A stretch of DNA of 64,000 nt from Allobosea lathyri (GCF_900108245.1 NZ_FNUY01000002.1:602375-666374); one strand, 5' to 3'; shown: positions 53,774 to 63,103, counted from the first letter of the stretch. Translations and numbers: made by a program. The notes: a model not told the origin generated them from the sequence alone.

Positions 53774-54589
53774 ATGCCGCACTACAACCGCATCCTGATC
53801 ACCGGCGCTGCAGGTCGCCTCGGTTCGCAGCTTCGCGCCGGCCTTGGGCCGCTCGCCAGGACCATCCGCCTCGCCGATCGCGAGCCGCTCGGGCCGCTCG
53901 CCGCCCATGAAGAAGAGGTGATTTTCGACCTCTCGGACATGGAAGCCACGATGGCTGCGACCGAGGGGTGTGACGCAATCGTCCATTTCGGCGGCGCGCC
54001 GACCGAGCGGGAGTGGCAGATCGTCCTCGATTCGAGTATCCGCGGCTCCTACCACATCTACGAGGGCGCCCGGAAACACGGCGTCAAACGCATCGTATAC
54101 GCCTCGTCGGTCCACGCCATCGGCTTCCATGAGATCGGGGCGCAGATCACAGTCGATGCGCCCGTCCGTCCCGATTGCCTCTACGGTGTCGGCAAGACGT
54201 TCGTGGAGAGCCTCAGCCGGCTGTACTGGGACAAGTACGGCATCGAGACGGCGTGCCTGCGGATCTTCTCGTCCTTCCCGGAGCCGGTCGACCGTCGGAT
54301 GCTGTGGTCCTACCTATCCTTTGCCGATTGCGTACGCCTCGTCACAGCTTCGCTGACGGCCCCCTTCGTCGGCCACTCGATCTCTTTCGGCACCTCGGAC
54401 AATGCCGTAAAGGCCGTGGACAACGGCGGAGCCAACCATCTCGGCTATCGACCGCAGGACAGTTCGGAGCCGTTTCGCGCCCGCGTCGAGGCGACAATGC
54501 CCGCACTCGATCCATTATCAAATGCCGGGCGCTATCTCGGCGGAAAATTCTGCGAAATGGCTCACCCGGACGACGAGCCGAAGAGCTGA
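53774..54589 (+). CDS. NAD-dependent epimerase/dehydratase, uronate dehydrogenase-like
   Basis: 271 residues starting at ATG 53774; a frame extending to 53591 overlaps the aldolase gene and is rejected. RILITGAAGRLGSQLRAGL is the NAD motif, IVHFGGAPTEREWQIVLDSSIRGSYHIYEGAR and IVYASSVHAIGF follow, and the catalytic pair is Y137/K141 (YGVGK). YWDKYGIETACLRIFSSFPEPVDRRML and HLGYRPQDSSEPFRARVE resemble uronate dehydrogenase (Udh) along the whole length. Udh oxidises hexuronates to aldarolactones. Its presence with hyuAB and an aldolase points to a sugar-acid-like branch. Confidence 0.85.
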   Translation: MPHYNRILITGAAGRLGSQLRAGLGPLARTIRLADREPLGPLAAHEEEVIFDLSDMEATMAATEGCDAIVHFGGAPTEREWQIVLDSSIRGSYHIYEGARKHGVKRIVYASSVHAIGFHEIGAQITVDAPVRPDCLYGVGKTFVESLSRLYWDKYGIETACLRIFSSFPEPVDRRMLWSYLSFADCVRLVTASLTAPFVGHSISFGTSDNAVKAVDNGGANHLGYRPQDSSEPFRARVEATMPALDPLSNAGRYLGGKFCEMAHPDDEPKS

Positions 54590-54655
54590 AGGCACCAGGT
54601 GGCGCTGACCTGCGCCGCGCATTTTTAAGAAATCAGACACGATGGAGCCGCTTCA

Positions 54656-55928
54656 ATGCTGGAGGACAAGCGTTCGCACGGGCTGTGGGAGCTTTCAGCA
54701 CCTCCGCACCGCCGACAACAGTCCTGAGCGGGAGGGTCTCTGCCGACGTCGTCGTCATCGGTGCGGGGTACACCGGACTTTCAGCCGCTCTACATCTGGC
54801 CAGGGCCGGTCGAACGGCCATTGTGGTCGAGGCTGTCGAGATCGGGTTCGGCGCGTCCGGCCGCAATTCAGGCTTCGTCAACGCCGGGCTCTGGGTGATG
54901 CCCGATGACCTCATTGCGACGCTCGGGCCGATCTATGGCAACCGCCTGATCCAGTTGCTCGGCAATGCGCCGCGCGAGGTCTTCGCCTTGACGGAGCAGT
55001 ATGGAATGCAGTGCCAGGCCGACCATCGCGGTACCTATCACTGCGGTCGGTTCCAGCGGTCTGCACCAGCTTCAGGCGCGGCAGGTGCAATGGGCCAGGC
55101 TCGGCGCGAAAGTCGAATTGCTGAGCAGCGAGGAAACCCAGGCCAGGACCGGCGCTGTCGGCTATAAGGGGGCGCTGTTTGATCGCCGCGCCGGGACGAT
55201 CCAGCCGCTTGCCTATGTCCGTGGTCTCGCTGCGGCAGCGATCGGCGAAGGCGCGACGATCCATACGCGCAGCGCGGTGACGTCCTTCGAGCGCAGCGGC
55301 GAGGCGTGGCATGTCAGGACCGCCGGCGGCCGCGTCAATGCGAAGTGGCTGATCCTGGCGACGGATGCCTATTCGGCCGGCCCGACAGTCATGATCCGCG
55401 AGGAGCAGGTGCGCCTGCCCTATTTCCACATCTAGACGGCGCCGCTCAGCCACAATCTGCGCAATACCATCCTGCCGAACGGCGGAGCGAGCTGGGACAC
55501 CAAAACCATCCTGAGCGGCTTCCGGCTCGACGCTGAAGGCAGGCTGATCGTCGGAAGTGTCGGTGCTCTCAGATCGACCGGTCTCGGCATCCATCGCGGT
55601 TGGGCCAAGCGGCATATCAGGAAGCTGTTTCCGCAGCTCGGTGATGTCGAATTCGAGACCGAATGGTACGGCCAGATCGGCATGACGCCCGATCGTCTGC
55701 CGCGGCTTCACACCTATGGCGCAAACGCCATCGGCATCAACGGGCGCGGTATTGCGCCGGGGGACTGTCTTCCGGCGCGAGCTCGCTCGACTTGTTCTTG
55801 GCGAAACGAGCCTTGAGGGGATGCCGTTACCGGTATCTGATGTGGGCGCCCCGGCATTCCGCGGACTGAGAGAGGCCTATTACGAGGTCGGTGCTCAGTT
55901 GGCGCATCTACCTGTCGTACCGGCATAG
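54656..55928 (+). pseudogene. FAD-dependent oxidoreductase (DAO family), multiply disrupted
   Basis: The fragments join into one DAO protein of about 420 residues. Frame 1 gives MLEDKRSHGLWELSAP. After a shift near 54700-54715 comes TVLSGRVSADVVVIGAGYTGLSAALHLARAG up to QADHRGTYHCG. After a second shift near 55035 comes SGLHQLQARQVQWARLGAKV up to RLPYFHI. An in-frame TAG follows at 55433 (TAPLSHNLRNTILPNGG continues beyond it). A last shift near 55760 leads to ELARLVLGETSLEGMPLPVSD to the end. At least three frameshifts and one stop make it non-functional. It probably once served the hyuAB pathway. Confidence 0.88.
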
Positions 55929-56105
55929 GACGCTGCTGAACCAACAGGCGGCGCAACTTGCGCCATCGCATCCGTCGCAGGCTATTTCCGCTCACAGATC
56001 GTCGCACAAGCGATCGGTCTGGACGTCAGCCATGGCCAATTTCGGCCTCGACGCCGGTTGTTGTTTTTGATCGCCCGGAAGCGGAAGTTCCGAACGTCGG
56101 CAAAG

Positions 56106-57638
56106 GGCCGATTGTGTTGAAAAAGTCGGTGTTGCTGGGAGCTTGAGGTTCTGATTCAGTCGTCGCTGCGGAGGGCAGCGCGATGATGGGCGAGCGGACG
56201 GTTGCGCAGGAGGCACTGTTCTACGAGTTCAGCCTGGAACGGCACGTCCCTGCGGATCATCTGCTGCGCGCCATCGATCGCTTTGTCGATCTGTCCGGCA
56301 TTCGGGCGCATTTGCGCCCGTTCTACAGCGACACCGGCCGACCTTCGATCGATCCCGAGCTGATGATCCGAATGCTGATCGTCGGCTACTGCTTCGGCAT
56401 CCGCTCCGAGCGTCGGCTTTGCGACGAGGTCCATCTGAACCTGGCCTATCGCTGGTTTTGCCAGCTCGGCCTGGAGGGGGATGTACCCGACCATTCCACC
56501 TTCTCAAAGAAACCGGCACGGTCGCTTCCGCGACAGCGATTTGCTGCGCGAGGTCTTCGAGATCACGGTCAGGCGCTGCATGGCGGAGGGGCTGGTTGGG
56601 GGCGAGGGGTTTGCCGTCGATGCCAGCCTGATCAAGGCCGACGCCAATCGCCAGAACGGCGTGCCCGGCAAGGACGGGTTGGCGCCCGAGGCCGCCAACC
56701 ATGCGGTGCGCGAGTATCTGGCCGTGCTGGACGATGCCGCCTTCGGCGCGGCGACGCCGGTCGTGCCCAAATTCATCTCGCCGGCCGATCCTGCCGCGCG
56801 CTGGACGGCCGCCCATGGCGGGCAGGCCTTCTTCGCCTATGCGACAAACTACCTGATCGATCTGAAGCATGCCGTCATCATGGACGTCGAAGCGACCACG
56901 GCCGTGCGGCAGGCCGAGGTCGGCGCCGCGCGAACTATGATCGGGCGCACGCAGGACAGGTTCGGCACATGGCCTGAGAAGCTGGTCGCAGACGCCGCTT
57001 ATGGCTCGGCCGAGAACCTGGCCTGGCTGGTGCATGAGCGCGGTATCGAGCCGCATATTCCGGTGTTCGACAAATCCCGGCGCCGCGACGGCACCTTCAG
57101 CCGCTCCGACTTCGCCTATGATCACGATCGCGATCTCTACATCTGTCCGGACGGCAAGGAACTTCGGCAGTTCCGCCGGCCCTTCGCGGTGCCGCGCGAC
57201 GGTATCGATCCTGAAGGCCTCATGCGCTACCGGGCGATCAAGCGCGACTGCGACGCCTGTTCCCTGAAGCCAAAGTGCTGTCCGAAAGATCCTGCTCGCA
57301 AGATCCTCCGCTCCATCCACGAAGGCGCCCGCGACATGGCGCGCGATATCGCCGCCACCGATGCCTACGTAACCTCGCGACGAGAGCGGAAGAAGGTCGA
57401 GATGCTGTTTGCGCACCTGAAGCGCATCCTCAAACTCGACCGCTTACGATTGCGAGGACCGTGTGGGGCCCGCGACGAGTTCCTCCTCGCAGCCACCGCC
57501 CAGAACCTTAGGAAAATGGCGAAGCTGATGCCCGCGGGAGTGTCGCCTCTGGCGGCATGAGGGAGAAGGCCCCTCTCACAACCCCTCCCGTGCTGCTCAC
57601 GAACGGCGCCTACACCGACTTCTTCAACAAAATCGGCC
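56106..57638 (+). mobile_element. IS1182-family insertion sequence with 27-base terminal inverted repeats
   Basis: The left end GGCCGATTGTGTTGAAAAAG... (56106-56132) and the reverse complement of the right end (57612-57638, GGCCGATTTTGTTGAAGAAG...) agree in 25 of 27 bases. The 1.53-kb unit contains one transposase gene with a frameshift. No clear target-site duplication is visible (flanks GCAAAG and ACCTTG). It lies between the broken oxidase gene and guaA. Confidence 0.85.
56183..57560 (+). pseudogene. IS1182-family transposase, frameshifted
   Basis: The N-terminal frame reads FYEFSLERHVPADHLLRAIDRFVDLSGIRAHLRPFYSDTGRPSIDPELMIRMLIVGYCFGIRSERRLCDEVHLNLAYRWFC..PDHSTFSK. The rest, NRHGRFRDSDLLREVFE through FAVDASLIKADANRQ and ERKKVEMLFAHLKRILKLDRLRLRG, is one base out of frame. 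The break is at 56506-56514 (TCAAAGAAACCGG), where one A too many changes SKNRHGRF to SKKPARS. DDE residues are in AVDAS, VADAAYGS and the ERKKVEMLF-AHLK region. Either a mutation, a sequencing error, or a programmed shift on the A run. Confidence 0.85.
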
Positions 57639-57731
57639 ACCTTGGGAAGTTCGGCCCTGCGCAGAACGGCCGCGATGGCGCGAAGCGGACCCGCCGATTT
57701 GCACGCTATGGCACGCTACAGCCTACACATA

Positions 57732-57759
57732 GATGAGGGCACTTCACACTGCCCTCATC
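57732..57759. terminator. Hairpin downstream of guaA
   Basis: GATGAGGGCA and TGCCCTCATC form a perfect 10-base stem around CTTCACAC. It is 125 bases past the guaA stop on the minus strand, with no long T run. It could end guaA transcription or that of the insertion sequence. The rest of 57639-57883 holds no recognisable gene and no integrase remnant that I can see. Confidence 0.4.
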
Positions 57760-57881
57760 CCGCGGTTCAGATCGACCAAACGGTTTGGAAGGAACAAAAA
57801 GCGGCGAGTGGCGACTGGCGCGTACTGATCAGCGGAGGGCAAACAGCCCGCCGAACCTACGCTATTGCCGCCGTTTGTATC

Positions 57882-57903
57882 CGTTACTCCCACTCGATCG
57901 TGC
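57882..57903 (-). other. guaA 3' end acting as candidate attachment site
   Basis: The last codons of guaA (T-I-E-W-E-stop) plus two bases match the sequence at 20981-21002 in 20 of 22 positions and, more weakly, that at 43731. The three copies share orientation, as direct repeats. The 3' end of guaA is an established integration site for genomic islands. Confidence 0.55.
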
Positions 57904-59449
57904 CGGGCGGCTTGCTGGTGACGTCGTAGACCACGCGGTTGATGCCTTTGACCTCGTTGATGATCCGGGTCGCGGTGCGGCCGAGGAATGCCATGTCGTA
58001 AGGATAGAAATCCGCCGTCATGCCGTCGACCGAGGTCACGGCGCGCAGAGCGAGCACGTGATCATAGGTGCGGTGGTCGCCCATCACGCCGACGGTTCGC
58101 ACCGGGAGCAGCACCGCGAAGGCCTGCCAGATCACATCGTACAGGCCCGCCTTGCGGATCTCGTCGAGATAGATCGCATCGGCCTTGCGCAGGATGTCGA
58201 GCTTTTCCTTGGTGATCTCGCCGGGGCAGCGAATGGCGAGGCCCGGCCCCGGGAAGGGGTGGCGGCCGACGAAGGCCTCGGGCAGGCCGAGTTCGCGGCC
58301 GAGCACGCGGACCTCGTCCTTGAACAGCTCGCGCAGCGGCTCGACAAGCTTCATCTTCATGCGCTCGGGCAGGCCGCCGACATTGTGGTGCGACTTGATC
58401 GTTACCGAGGGGCCGCCCGAGAAGGAGACGCTTTCGATCACGTCGGGATAGAGCGTGCCCTGCGCCAGGAAGTCGGCGCCGCCCAGCTTCCGGGCCTCCT
58501 CGTCGAAGACCTCGATGAAGAGGCGACCGATGGTCTTGCGCTTGGCCTCGGGATCGGCGCCGCATTTGGCGAGCTCCGAGAGGAAAAGCTCTTCGGCTTC
58601 GACATGTACGAGTGGGATATTATAGCTGTCGCGGAACAGCGCTACGACCTGCTCGGCCTCGGCTTCGCGCATCAGCCCATGATCGACGAAGACGCAAGTG
58701 AGCTGGTCGCCGATCGCCTCATGGATCAGCACGGCAGCAACGGCGGAATCGACACCGCCCGATAGTCCGCAGATGACGCGGCCCTTGCCGACCTGCGCCT
58801 GAATCTTGGCGATGGTCTCGGCACGATAGGCCGACATGCTCCAGTCCGGCGTGCAGCCGCTGATGTCGACGACGAAGTTGCGCAGCAGCTTCGCGCCATC
58901 GGGCGTGTGCACCACCTCGGGGTGGAACATGGTGGAGTAGAAGCGCCGGCCCTCGTCGCTTGCCACCGCATAAGGCGCGTTCTCGGAGGTCGCCTTGACG
59001 GAGAAACCTGCCGGCAACTGCGTGACGCGGTCGCCATGGCTCATCCAGACGGGGTAGCGGCCGCCCTCCTCCCAGATCCCTGCGAACAGCGCCGAGGGCA
59101 TGACGATCTCGACATCCGCGCGGCCGAACTCTGCCGCATGCCCACTCTCGACCTTGCCGCCGAGCTGGTCCGCCATGGTCTGCTGGCCATAGCAGATGCC
59201 CAGGATGGGCAATCCGGCGGAGAACACTTCCTGGGGCGCGCGCGGGCTGTCGGCGTCGGGAACCGAAGCGGGACCGCCCGAGAAGATCACGCCCTTGGGC
59301 TTCAGGCGCGCGAACGCCTCCGAAGCCAACTGGAACGGCGCGATCTCGCAGTAGACGCCGATCTCGCGAACCCGTCGCGCGATCAGCTGCGTGACCTGGC
59401 TGCCGAAATCGATGATGAGGATGGAGTCGTGGCTTTTTTCGATCGTCAT
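57884..59449 (-). CDS. guaA: GMP synthase (glutamine-hydrolysing)
   Basis: 521 residues, full length. Glutamine amidotransferase domain: [21 protein letters not shown], then C86 in [13 protein letters not shown], with the His/Glu in [11 protein letters not shown] pyrophosphatase domain: P-loop [12 protein letters not shown] near residue 229. The C-terminal dimerisation domain ends [16 protein letters not shown]. It converts XMP to GMP with glutamine and ATP. It is a core housekeeping gene, so the boundary of the accessory region is at its 3' end. Confidence 0.97.
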   Translation of the reverse strand: MTIEKSHDSILIIDFGSQVTQLIARRVREIGVYCEIAPFQLASEAFARLKPKGVIFSGGPASVPDADSPRAPQEVFSAGLPILGICYGQQTMADQLGGKVESGHAAEFGRADVEIVMPSALFAGIWEEGGRYPVWMSHGDRVTQLPAGFSVKATSENAPYAVASDEGRRFYSTMFHPEVVHTPDGAKLLRNFVVDISGCTPDWSMSAYRAETIAKIQAQVGKGRVICGLSGGVDSAVAAVLIHEAIGDQLTCVFVDHGLMREAEAEQVVALFRDSYNIPLVHVEAEELFLSELAKCGADPEAKRKTIGRLFIEVFDEEARKLGGADFLAQGTLYPDVIESVSFSGGPSVTIKSHHNVGGLPERMKMKLVEPLRELFKDEVRVLGRELGLPEAFVGRHPFPGPGLAIRCPGEITKEKLDILRKADAIYLDEIRKAGLYDVIWQAFAVLLPVRTVGVMGDHRTYDHVLALRAVTSVDGMTADFYPYDMAFLGRTATRIINEVKGINRVVYDVTSKPPGTIEWE

Positions 59450-59499
59450 CGCGTCCGGTTAAGCCATTGCGCGCGGGCGTGCAACGGTCTGATCGCGCC

Positions 59500-60798
59500 T
59501 CAGCCGCTGCGTGTGAGGCAGGTCAGGTAGAACCCATCCGTACCCGTGCGGCGCGGCGACAATTGCAAGCCGTATTGGGTCGCGAAGCGGCCGAGCAACG
59601 AGAAATCTCCCTCCTGCGAAACCAGCACGTCGCCCAGTTCGACCGCAGCGAAGCCGGAATGCCGGCCCAGGAACGCCCGCACGGCTTCGTCGTTCTCATC
59701 GGGCAGGACGGAACAGGTGATGTAGGCGATGCGCCCGCCGGGTTTCACCAGCCTGGCGGCCCGCGCCAGCACCTCGGCCTGATCCTTGATCCGCTCGGCC
59801 AGCGCGCCCGGCCGCACGCGCCATTTGGCGTCGGGATTGCGCCGCCAGGTGCCGGAGCCGGTGCAGGGCGCGTCGACCAGCACGAGGTCGACCTCGCCGG
59901 CGATATCGGCGAGCGGCTCGTGGCCGCGGCTGCGGGGGATGCGGATCTCGACCTGCGTCGCCCCCGAACGCGCCAGCCGCTCGTGCAGTGGCGCTAGACG
60001 GCGGCTGTCGAGATCGGTCGCGAAGAGGCGGCCGCTGTTCTTCATCAAGGCCGCCAGCGCCAGCGTCTTGCCGCCAGCTCCGGCGCAGAGATCGACGACC
60101 GTGTCGCCCGGCCGCGCTCCGGCGAGCAGCGTCACGAGCTGCGAGCCCTCGTCCTGAATTTCGAACTCGCCGGCGAAAAAACCGGGCTCCGTCTGCAGCG
60201 AGGGCCCGCGCCCGTCATGGCCGGGCTGAAAGCGCAGAGCGTCGGGCGACCAGGCTCCCGCCTCCGGCGCGAGATGTTCCAGGCTTGCCAGAAGACCGTC
60301 GCGATTTGTCTTCAGGCGGTTCGCGCGCAGATCAATCGGCGCGCGGGCCGCCAGAGCCTGCCCCTCCTCCACCGCGGCGGCCCCGAAGGCCTGCTCGAAC
60401 GCCGGCCAGAGCCATTCCGGCACATCGGCGCGCATCCAGTCCGGCGCGCCCTGGGTGGAAAAGGCCGTCAGCAACGCCAGCTCGTCGGAATCGAGCGGCG
60501 CCGGCGCGTGATTCTCGCCCGAGCACAGACCGGCAATCTCGGCTGCATTCATCCCGCGCAAGCCCGCCAGCATGCCCAGAACCAGCGCGCGCGGGGTCTC
60601 GGAGGCCATGGCGAAGGACGAGGAGGCCTTGCGGCGCAGCGCGTCATAGACCAGCGAGGCGACCGCGGCGCGGTCCTTCGATCCGGCAAAGCGGCGCGAC
60701 AGGCCCCAGTCCTTGAGCGCGTCCGAAGCCGGCCGGCGCCGCTGGATGATATCGTCCAGCACTTCGATGGCAGCGCTGATGCGGGCGGCTGGGGTCAT
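59500..60798 (-). CDS. RsmB-type 16S rRNA m5C methyltransferase (NOL1/NOP2/Sun family)
   Basis: 432 residues starting at ATG 60798. The N-terminal NusB-like domain is AARISAAIEVLDDIIQRRRPASDALKDWGLSRRFAGSKDRAAVASLVYDALRRK. The SAM domain has VVDLCAGAGGKTLALAALM near residue 235. The family cysteines are DAPCTGSGTWRRNPDAKWR and AYITCSVLPDENDEAV: the first releases product, the second attacks C6 of cytosine. It is 50 bases upstream of guaA on the same strand. Confidence 0.9.
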   Translation of the reverse strand: MTPAARISAAIEVLDDIIQRRRPASDALKDWGLSRRFAGSKDRAAVASLVYDALRRKASSSFAMASETPRALVLGMLAGLRGMNAAEIAGLCSGENHAPAPLDSDELALLTAFSTQGAPDWMRADVPEWLWPAFEQAFGAAAVEEGQALAARAPIDLRANRLKTNRDGLLASLEHLAPEAGAWSPDALRFQPGHDGRGPSLQTEPGFFAGEFEIQDEGSQLVTLLAGARPGDTVVDLCAGAGGKTLALAALMKNSGRLFATDLDSRRLAPLHERLARSGATQVEIRIPRSRGHEPLADIAGEVDLVLVDAPCTGSGTWRRNPDAKWRVRPGALAERIKDQAEVLARAARLVKPGGRIAYITCSVLPDENDEAVRAFLGRHSGFAAVELGDVLVSQEGDFSLLGRFATQYGLQLSPRRTGTDGFYLTCLTRSG

Positions 60799-60981
60799 GT
60801 CCGGTGGTCCTGGCGCCGGACACATCGTGTCGAACGCCGCAATGAGAGAAACACGTTATCTTTCGACGATCTCAAGCATGAGGCAACGGCATAGCACGCC
60901 GATCGTCACGCTCTTGACGCGGTCGTTTCATAAGCGGAAAGACGTGGCAACCGCCATGTCGCGACAAAGGGGTTTTCGTTC

Positions 60982-61122
60982 ATGCAACGCGCCAGCCGTC
61001 TCGCCCTTGCCAGCCTGCTCGCCATGGCTCTCGCCGCCTGCGCCACGACGCCCCCGCCGGACCTGACCCCGCCGCCCGCCAAGCGCCTCGACGCCAAGTC
61101 GACGCTCGAAGGCCGCCGCTGA
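60982..61122 (+). CDS. Small lipoprotein, 46 residues
   Basis: ATG 60982 with AAAGGGG nine bases upstream encodes MQRASRLALASLLAMALAAC followed by ATTPPPDLTPPPAKRLDAKSTLEGRR. The first 20 residues are a lipoprotein signal with lipobox LAAC, and Cys20 would be lipidated. The mature part is Pro-rich and short, similar to small entericidin-like or LptM/DUF-type anchors, but not clearly in a family. It lies between divergent rsmB and the glycerophosphodiesterase gene. Confidence 0.65.
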   Translation: MQRASRLALASLLAMALAACATTPPPDLTPPPAKRLDAKSTLEGRR

Positions 61123-61341
61123 TACCCGGTTAAAGCAGCGCCGCTCGGGCATGGCCCGACGGCTCTTATGGCTACGTCTCTTATGGCTACCTCGCCTCTC
61201 ACATGACGATGCTCGCGGCGATATGGATTGTCGGCGCGAGCGATCAGATGCAGATCACGACTTGATGGCCGGTTTCATGGCCATGTCACATCGGCCGACC
61301 TAGAGTTCACCCGCATTTGCTGCGGAGCAGGGATCGGACCC

Positions 61342-62514
61342 ATGAAAAAAATACTTTTGCTGTCGGCCACGATGCTGGCATCGCTCGCTGCCGGGCTTGC
61401 TGCCACGACGCCTTCGCTCGCGCAGAGCGCGGCCCCCACCCTGTCGGGACAGAAGCCTTTGATCGTCGCGCATCGCGGCGCCAGCGGCTATCGGCCGGAG
61501 CACACGCTGGAAGGCTACAAGCTCGCGATCGAACAGGGCGCGGATTTCATCGAGCCCGATCTGGTCGCGACCAAGGACGGCGTTCTGGTGGTCAGGCACG
61601 AGCCGATGCTGAGCGGCACGACCGATGTCGCGAGCCGCCCGGAATTCGCCAGCCGCAAACGGGTTCGCAAGATCGACGGCATCGATACCGATGACTGGTT
61701 CGCCGGGGACTTCACGCTGGCCGAGATCAAGACGCTGCGCGCCAAGCAGGCTTTCGCGGATCGCGACCAGTCCCATAACGGCCAGTATCTGATCCCGACC
61801 TTTCAGGAGGTGATCGACCTCGCAAAGGCCGAGAGCACGCGGACCGGCCGCGTCATCGGCATCTATCCTGAGACCAAGCATCCGATCTTCCATGCCGCGA
61901 TCGGGCTTGCGCTCGAGGACCGGCTGCTCGACGTGCTCAAGGCCGCTGGCTGGACCGAAAAATCCTCGCCCGTCTTCATCCAGAGCTTCGAGACGGCGAA
62001 CCTGAAATACCTGCGCGGCAAGACCCAGCTGCGTCTCGTCCAGCTCGTCGATGGCGATGGCGTCGACAAGGACGGCAAGGTCACGCTCGCCGCCCCCTTC
62101 GACAAGCCCTATGATTTTGCCGTTACCGGCGACAAGCGGACTTTTCAGGATCTGGTCTCGGCCGAAGGGCTGAAGGAGATCGCGACCTATGCCGACGGCG
62201 TCGGCCCCTGGAAGCCCTACATCCTTGCCGGCAAGCAGACCATCGGAGCGGATGGCAAGCCGCAGGATCTCAACAAGGACGGCGTGATCGACGAGCGCGA
62301 CCGCGTGCTGATCGCGCCGACGAATGTGGTCAAGGACGCGCACGCCGCCGGCCTCTTCGTCCACAGCTGGACCTTCCGAAGCGAGGCGAAGCGGCTTGCT
62401 TCCGACTTCAAGAACGACCCCGCAGCCGAGTACAAGGCGTTCTTCGCGCTCGGCATCGACGGGCTGTTCTCGGACTTCCCCGATCAGGCGGTCAAGGCGC
62501 GCGACAGCAAGTAA
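61342..62514 (+). CDS. Periplasmic glycerophosphodiester phosphodiesterase (GlpQ-like)
   Basis: 390 residues starting at ATG 61342. The signal peptide is [28 protein letters not shown]. The catalytic [12 protein letters not shown] motif ([48 protein letters not shown]) gives the two His and the metal-binding E/D. Near residue 312, [11 protein letters not shown] in [12 protein letters not shown] resembles a calcium-binding EF-hand loop. It hydrolyses deacylated phospholipids to glycerol-3-phosphate in the periplasm. A long hairpin follows the stop. Confidence 0.92.
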   Translation: MKKILLLSATMLASLAAGLAATTPSLAQSAAPTLSGQKPLIVAHRGASGYRPEHTLEGYKLAIEQGADFIEPDLVATKDGVLVVRHEPMLSGTTDVASRPEFASRKRVRKIDGIDTDDWFAGDFTLAEIKTLRAKQAFADRDQSHNGQYLIPTFQEVIDLAKAESTRTGRVIGIYPETKHPIFHAAIGLALEDRLLDVLKAAGWTEKSSPVFIQSFETANLKYLRGKTQLRLVQLVDGDGVDKDGKVTLAAPFDKPYDFAVTGDKRTFQDLVSAEGLKEIATYADGVGPWKPYILAGKQTIGADGKPQDLNKDGVIDERDRVLIAPTNVVKDAHAAGLFVHSWTFRSEAKRLASDFKNDPAAEYKAFFALGIDGLFSDFPDQAVKARDSK

Positions 62515-62530
62515 GCGCTGGCACGATACG

Positions 62531-62566
62531 AAGAAGCCCGCCGCGCTTGAGCGCGGCGGGCTTCTT
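62531..62566. terminator. Perfect 16-base hairpin after glycerophosphodiesterase gene
   Basis: AAGAAGCCCGCCGCGC and its complement GCGCGGCGGGCTTCTT flank loop TTGA, starting 16 bases past the stop codon. The stem carries A's and T's at its base on both strands, so it can stop transcription from both sides; the converging gene ends at 62618. Confidence 0.85.
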
Positions 62567-62573
62567 AGCCGAT

Positions 62574-62629
62574 ATCAATCGCAATCAATCGCAGACCGCA
62601 ATCAATCGCAGACGCGATCAGTCGCAGAC
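62574..62629. repeat. Short tandem repeat at the end of a small secreted protein gene
   Basis: Units ATCAATCGCAGACCGCA (62584-62600), ATCAATCGCAGACGCG (62601-62616) and ATCAGTCGCAGAC (62617-62629), plus a partial copy at 62574-62583. Read on the minus strand each unit is the V-C-D-stop end of the adjacent gene, so its stop region has been copied downstream by slippage. Confidence 0.8.
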
Positions 62630-62902
62630 ACGGGTCTCGCGGCGCACGACGCCATGACGCGTCTCCTCGCGCGTGGTGATCGTGCGGCAGTCGCGGCCGC
62701 GGCGGTCGCCGCGATAGTCGGTGCGCTCGTAGCGATCGCGCTCACGAGCCCGCTCTTCCCGGCGGATGTCACGCTCGATGGCACGGTCGCGCGGGCTGCG
62801 GGTATCGATCCCGACGCCGCCGGGACCGATATTGATCGACTGGGCATAAGCACCGCCGCTGACGAGAAGCGCCGCGACGATGGCGGGAATGATCCGTTTC
62901 AT
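62618..62902 (-). CDS. Small secreted charged hypothetical protein
   Basis: 94 residues. The signal peptide is MKRIIPAIVAALLVSGGAYAQ. The mature part has a short SINIGPGGVGIDTRSPRDRAIERDI segment, a run rich in Arg, Glu and Asp (RREERARERDRYERTDYRGDRRGRD) and two cysteines (RDCRTITT and RVCD) that may form a disulfide. Such short Arg-rich periplasmic proteins are widespread in Hyphomicrobiales and uncharacterised. The start has AGGAAGCAC upstream. Confidence 0.8.
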   Translation of the reverse strand: MKRIIPAIVAALLVSGGAYAQSINIGPGGVGIDTRSPRDRAIERDIRREERARERDRYERTDYRGDRRGRDCRTITTREETRHGVVRRETRVCD

Positions 62903-63002
62903 GTGCTTCCTCCAATTCCCCGAGGAAACGGGTGGAGGCCGTCTTTGTTCCCTACCCCAAGATCAGGACGTCAGCTGAGGCGGCGGGCCGCTTAAACGAA
63001 TA

Positions 63003-63027
63003 CGGCGCGCAGAGTGTCTGCGCGCCG
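63003..63027. terminator. Hairpin downstream of the Aap-type operon
   Basis: CGGCGCGCAGA and TCTGCGCGCCG form an 11-base perfect stem with loop GTG, about 90 bases past the ATPase gene stop on the minus strand. There is no T run, so it may need Rho or simply protect the mRNA end. Confidence 0.5.
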
Positions 63028-63051
63028 CTTCCGATGGACTGTGGAAACCTT

Positions 63052-63103
63052 AGAGCATCGCCCCGAAAAAGTGGAACGCGGTTTTAGGAAGAAGCCGATG
63101 CAA
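63052..63103. repeat. Hyphomicrobiales-type intergenic repeat
   Basis: The segment AGAGCATCGCCCCGAAAAAG, TGGAACGCGGTTTTAGGAAG, AAGCCGATGC resembles the GAGCATN-CCCGAAAAGTGG-CCGGTTTT repeat found many times in Hyphomicrobiales chromosomes. Its role is unknown. Only one copy was noticed in this window. Confidence 0.6.

Noticed and set aside
57639..57883. Integrase remnant next to guaA
   Set aside because: Expected for a guaA island, but neither strand shows integrase catalytic motifs or C-terminal similarity in this gap.
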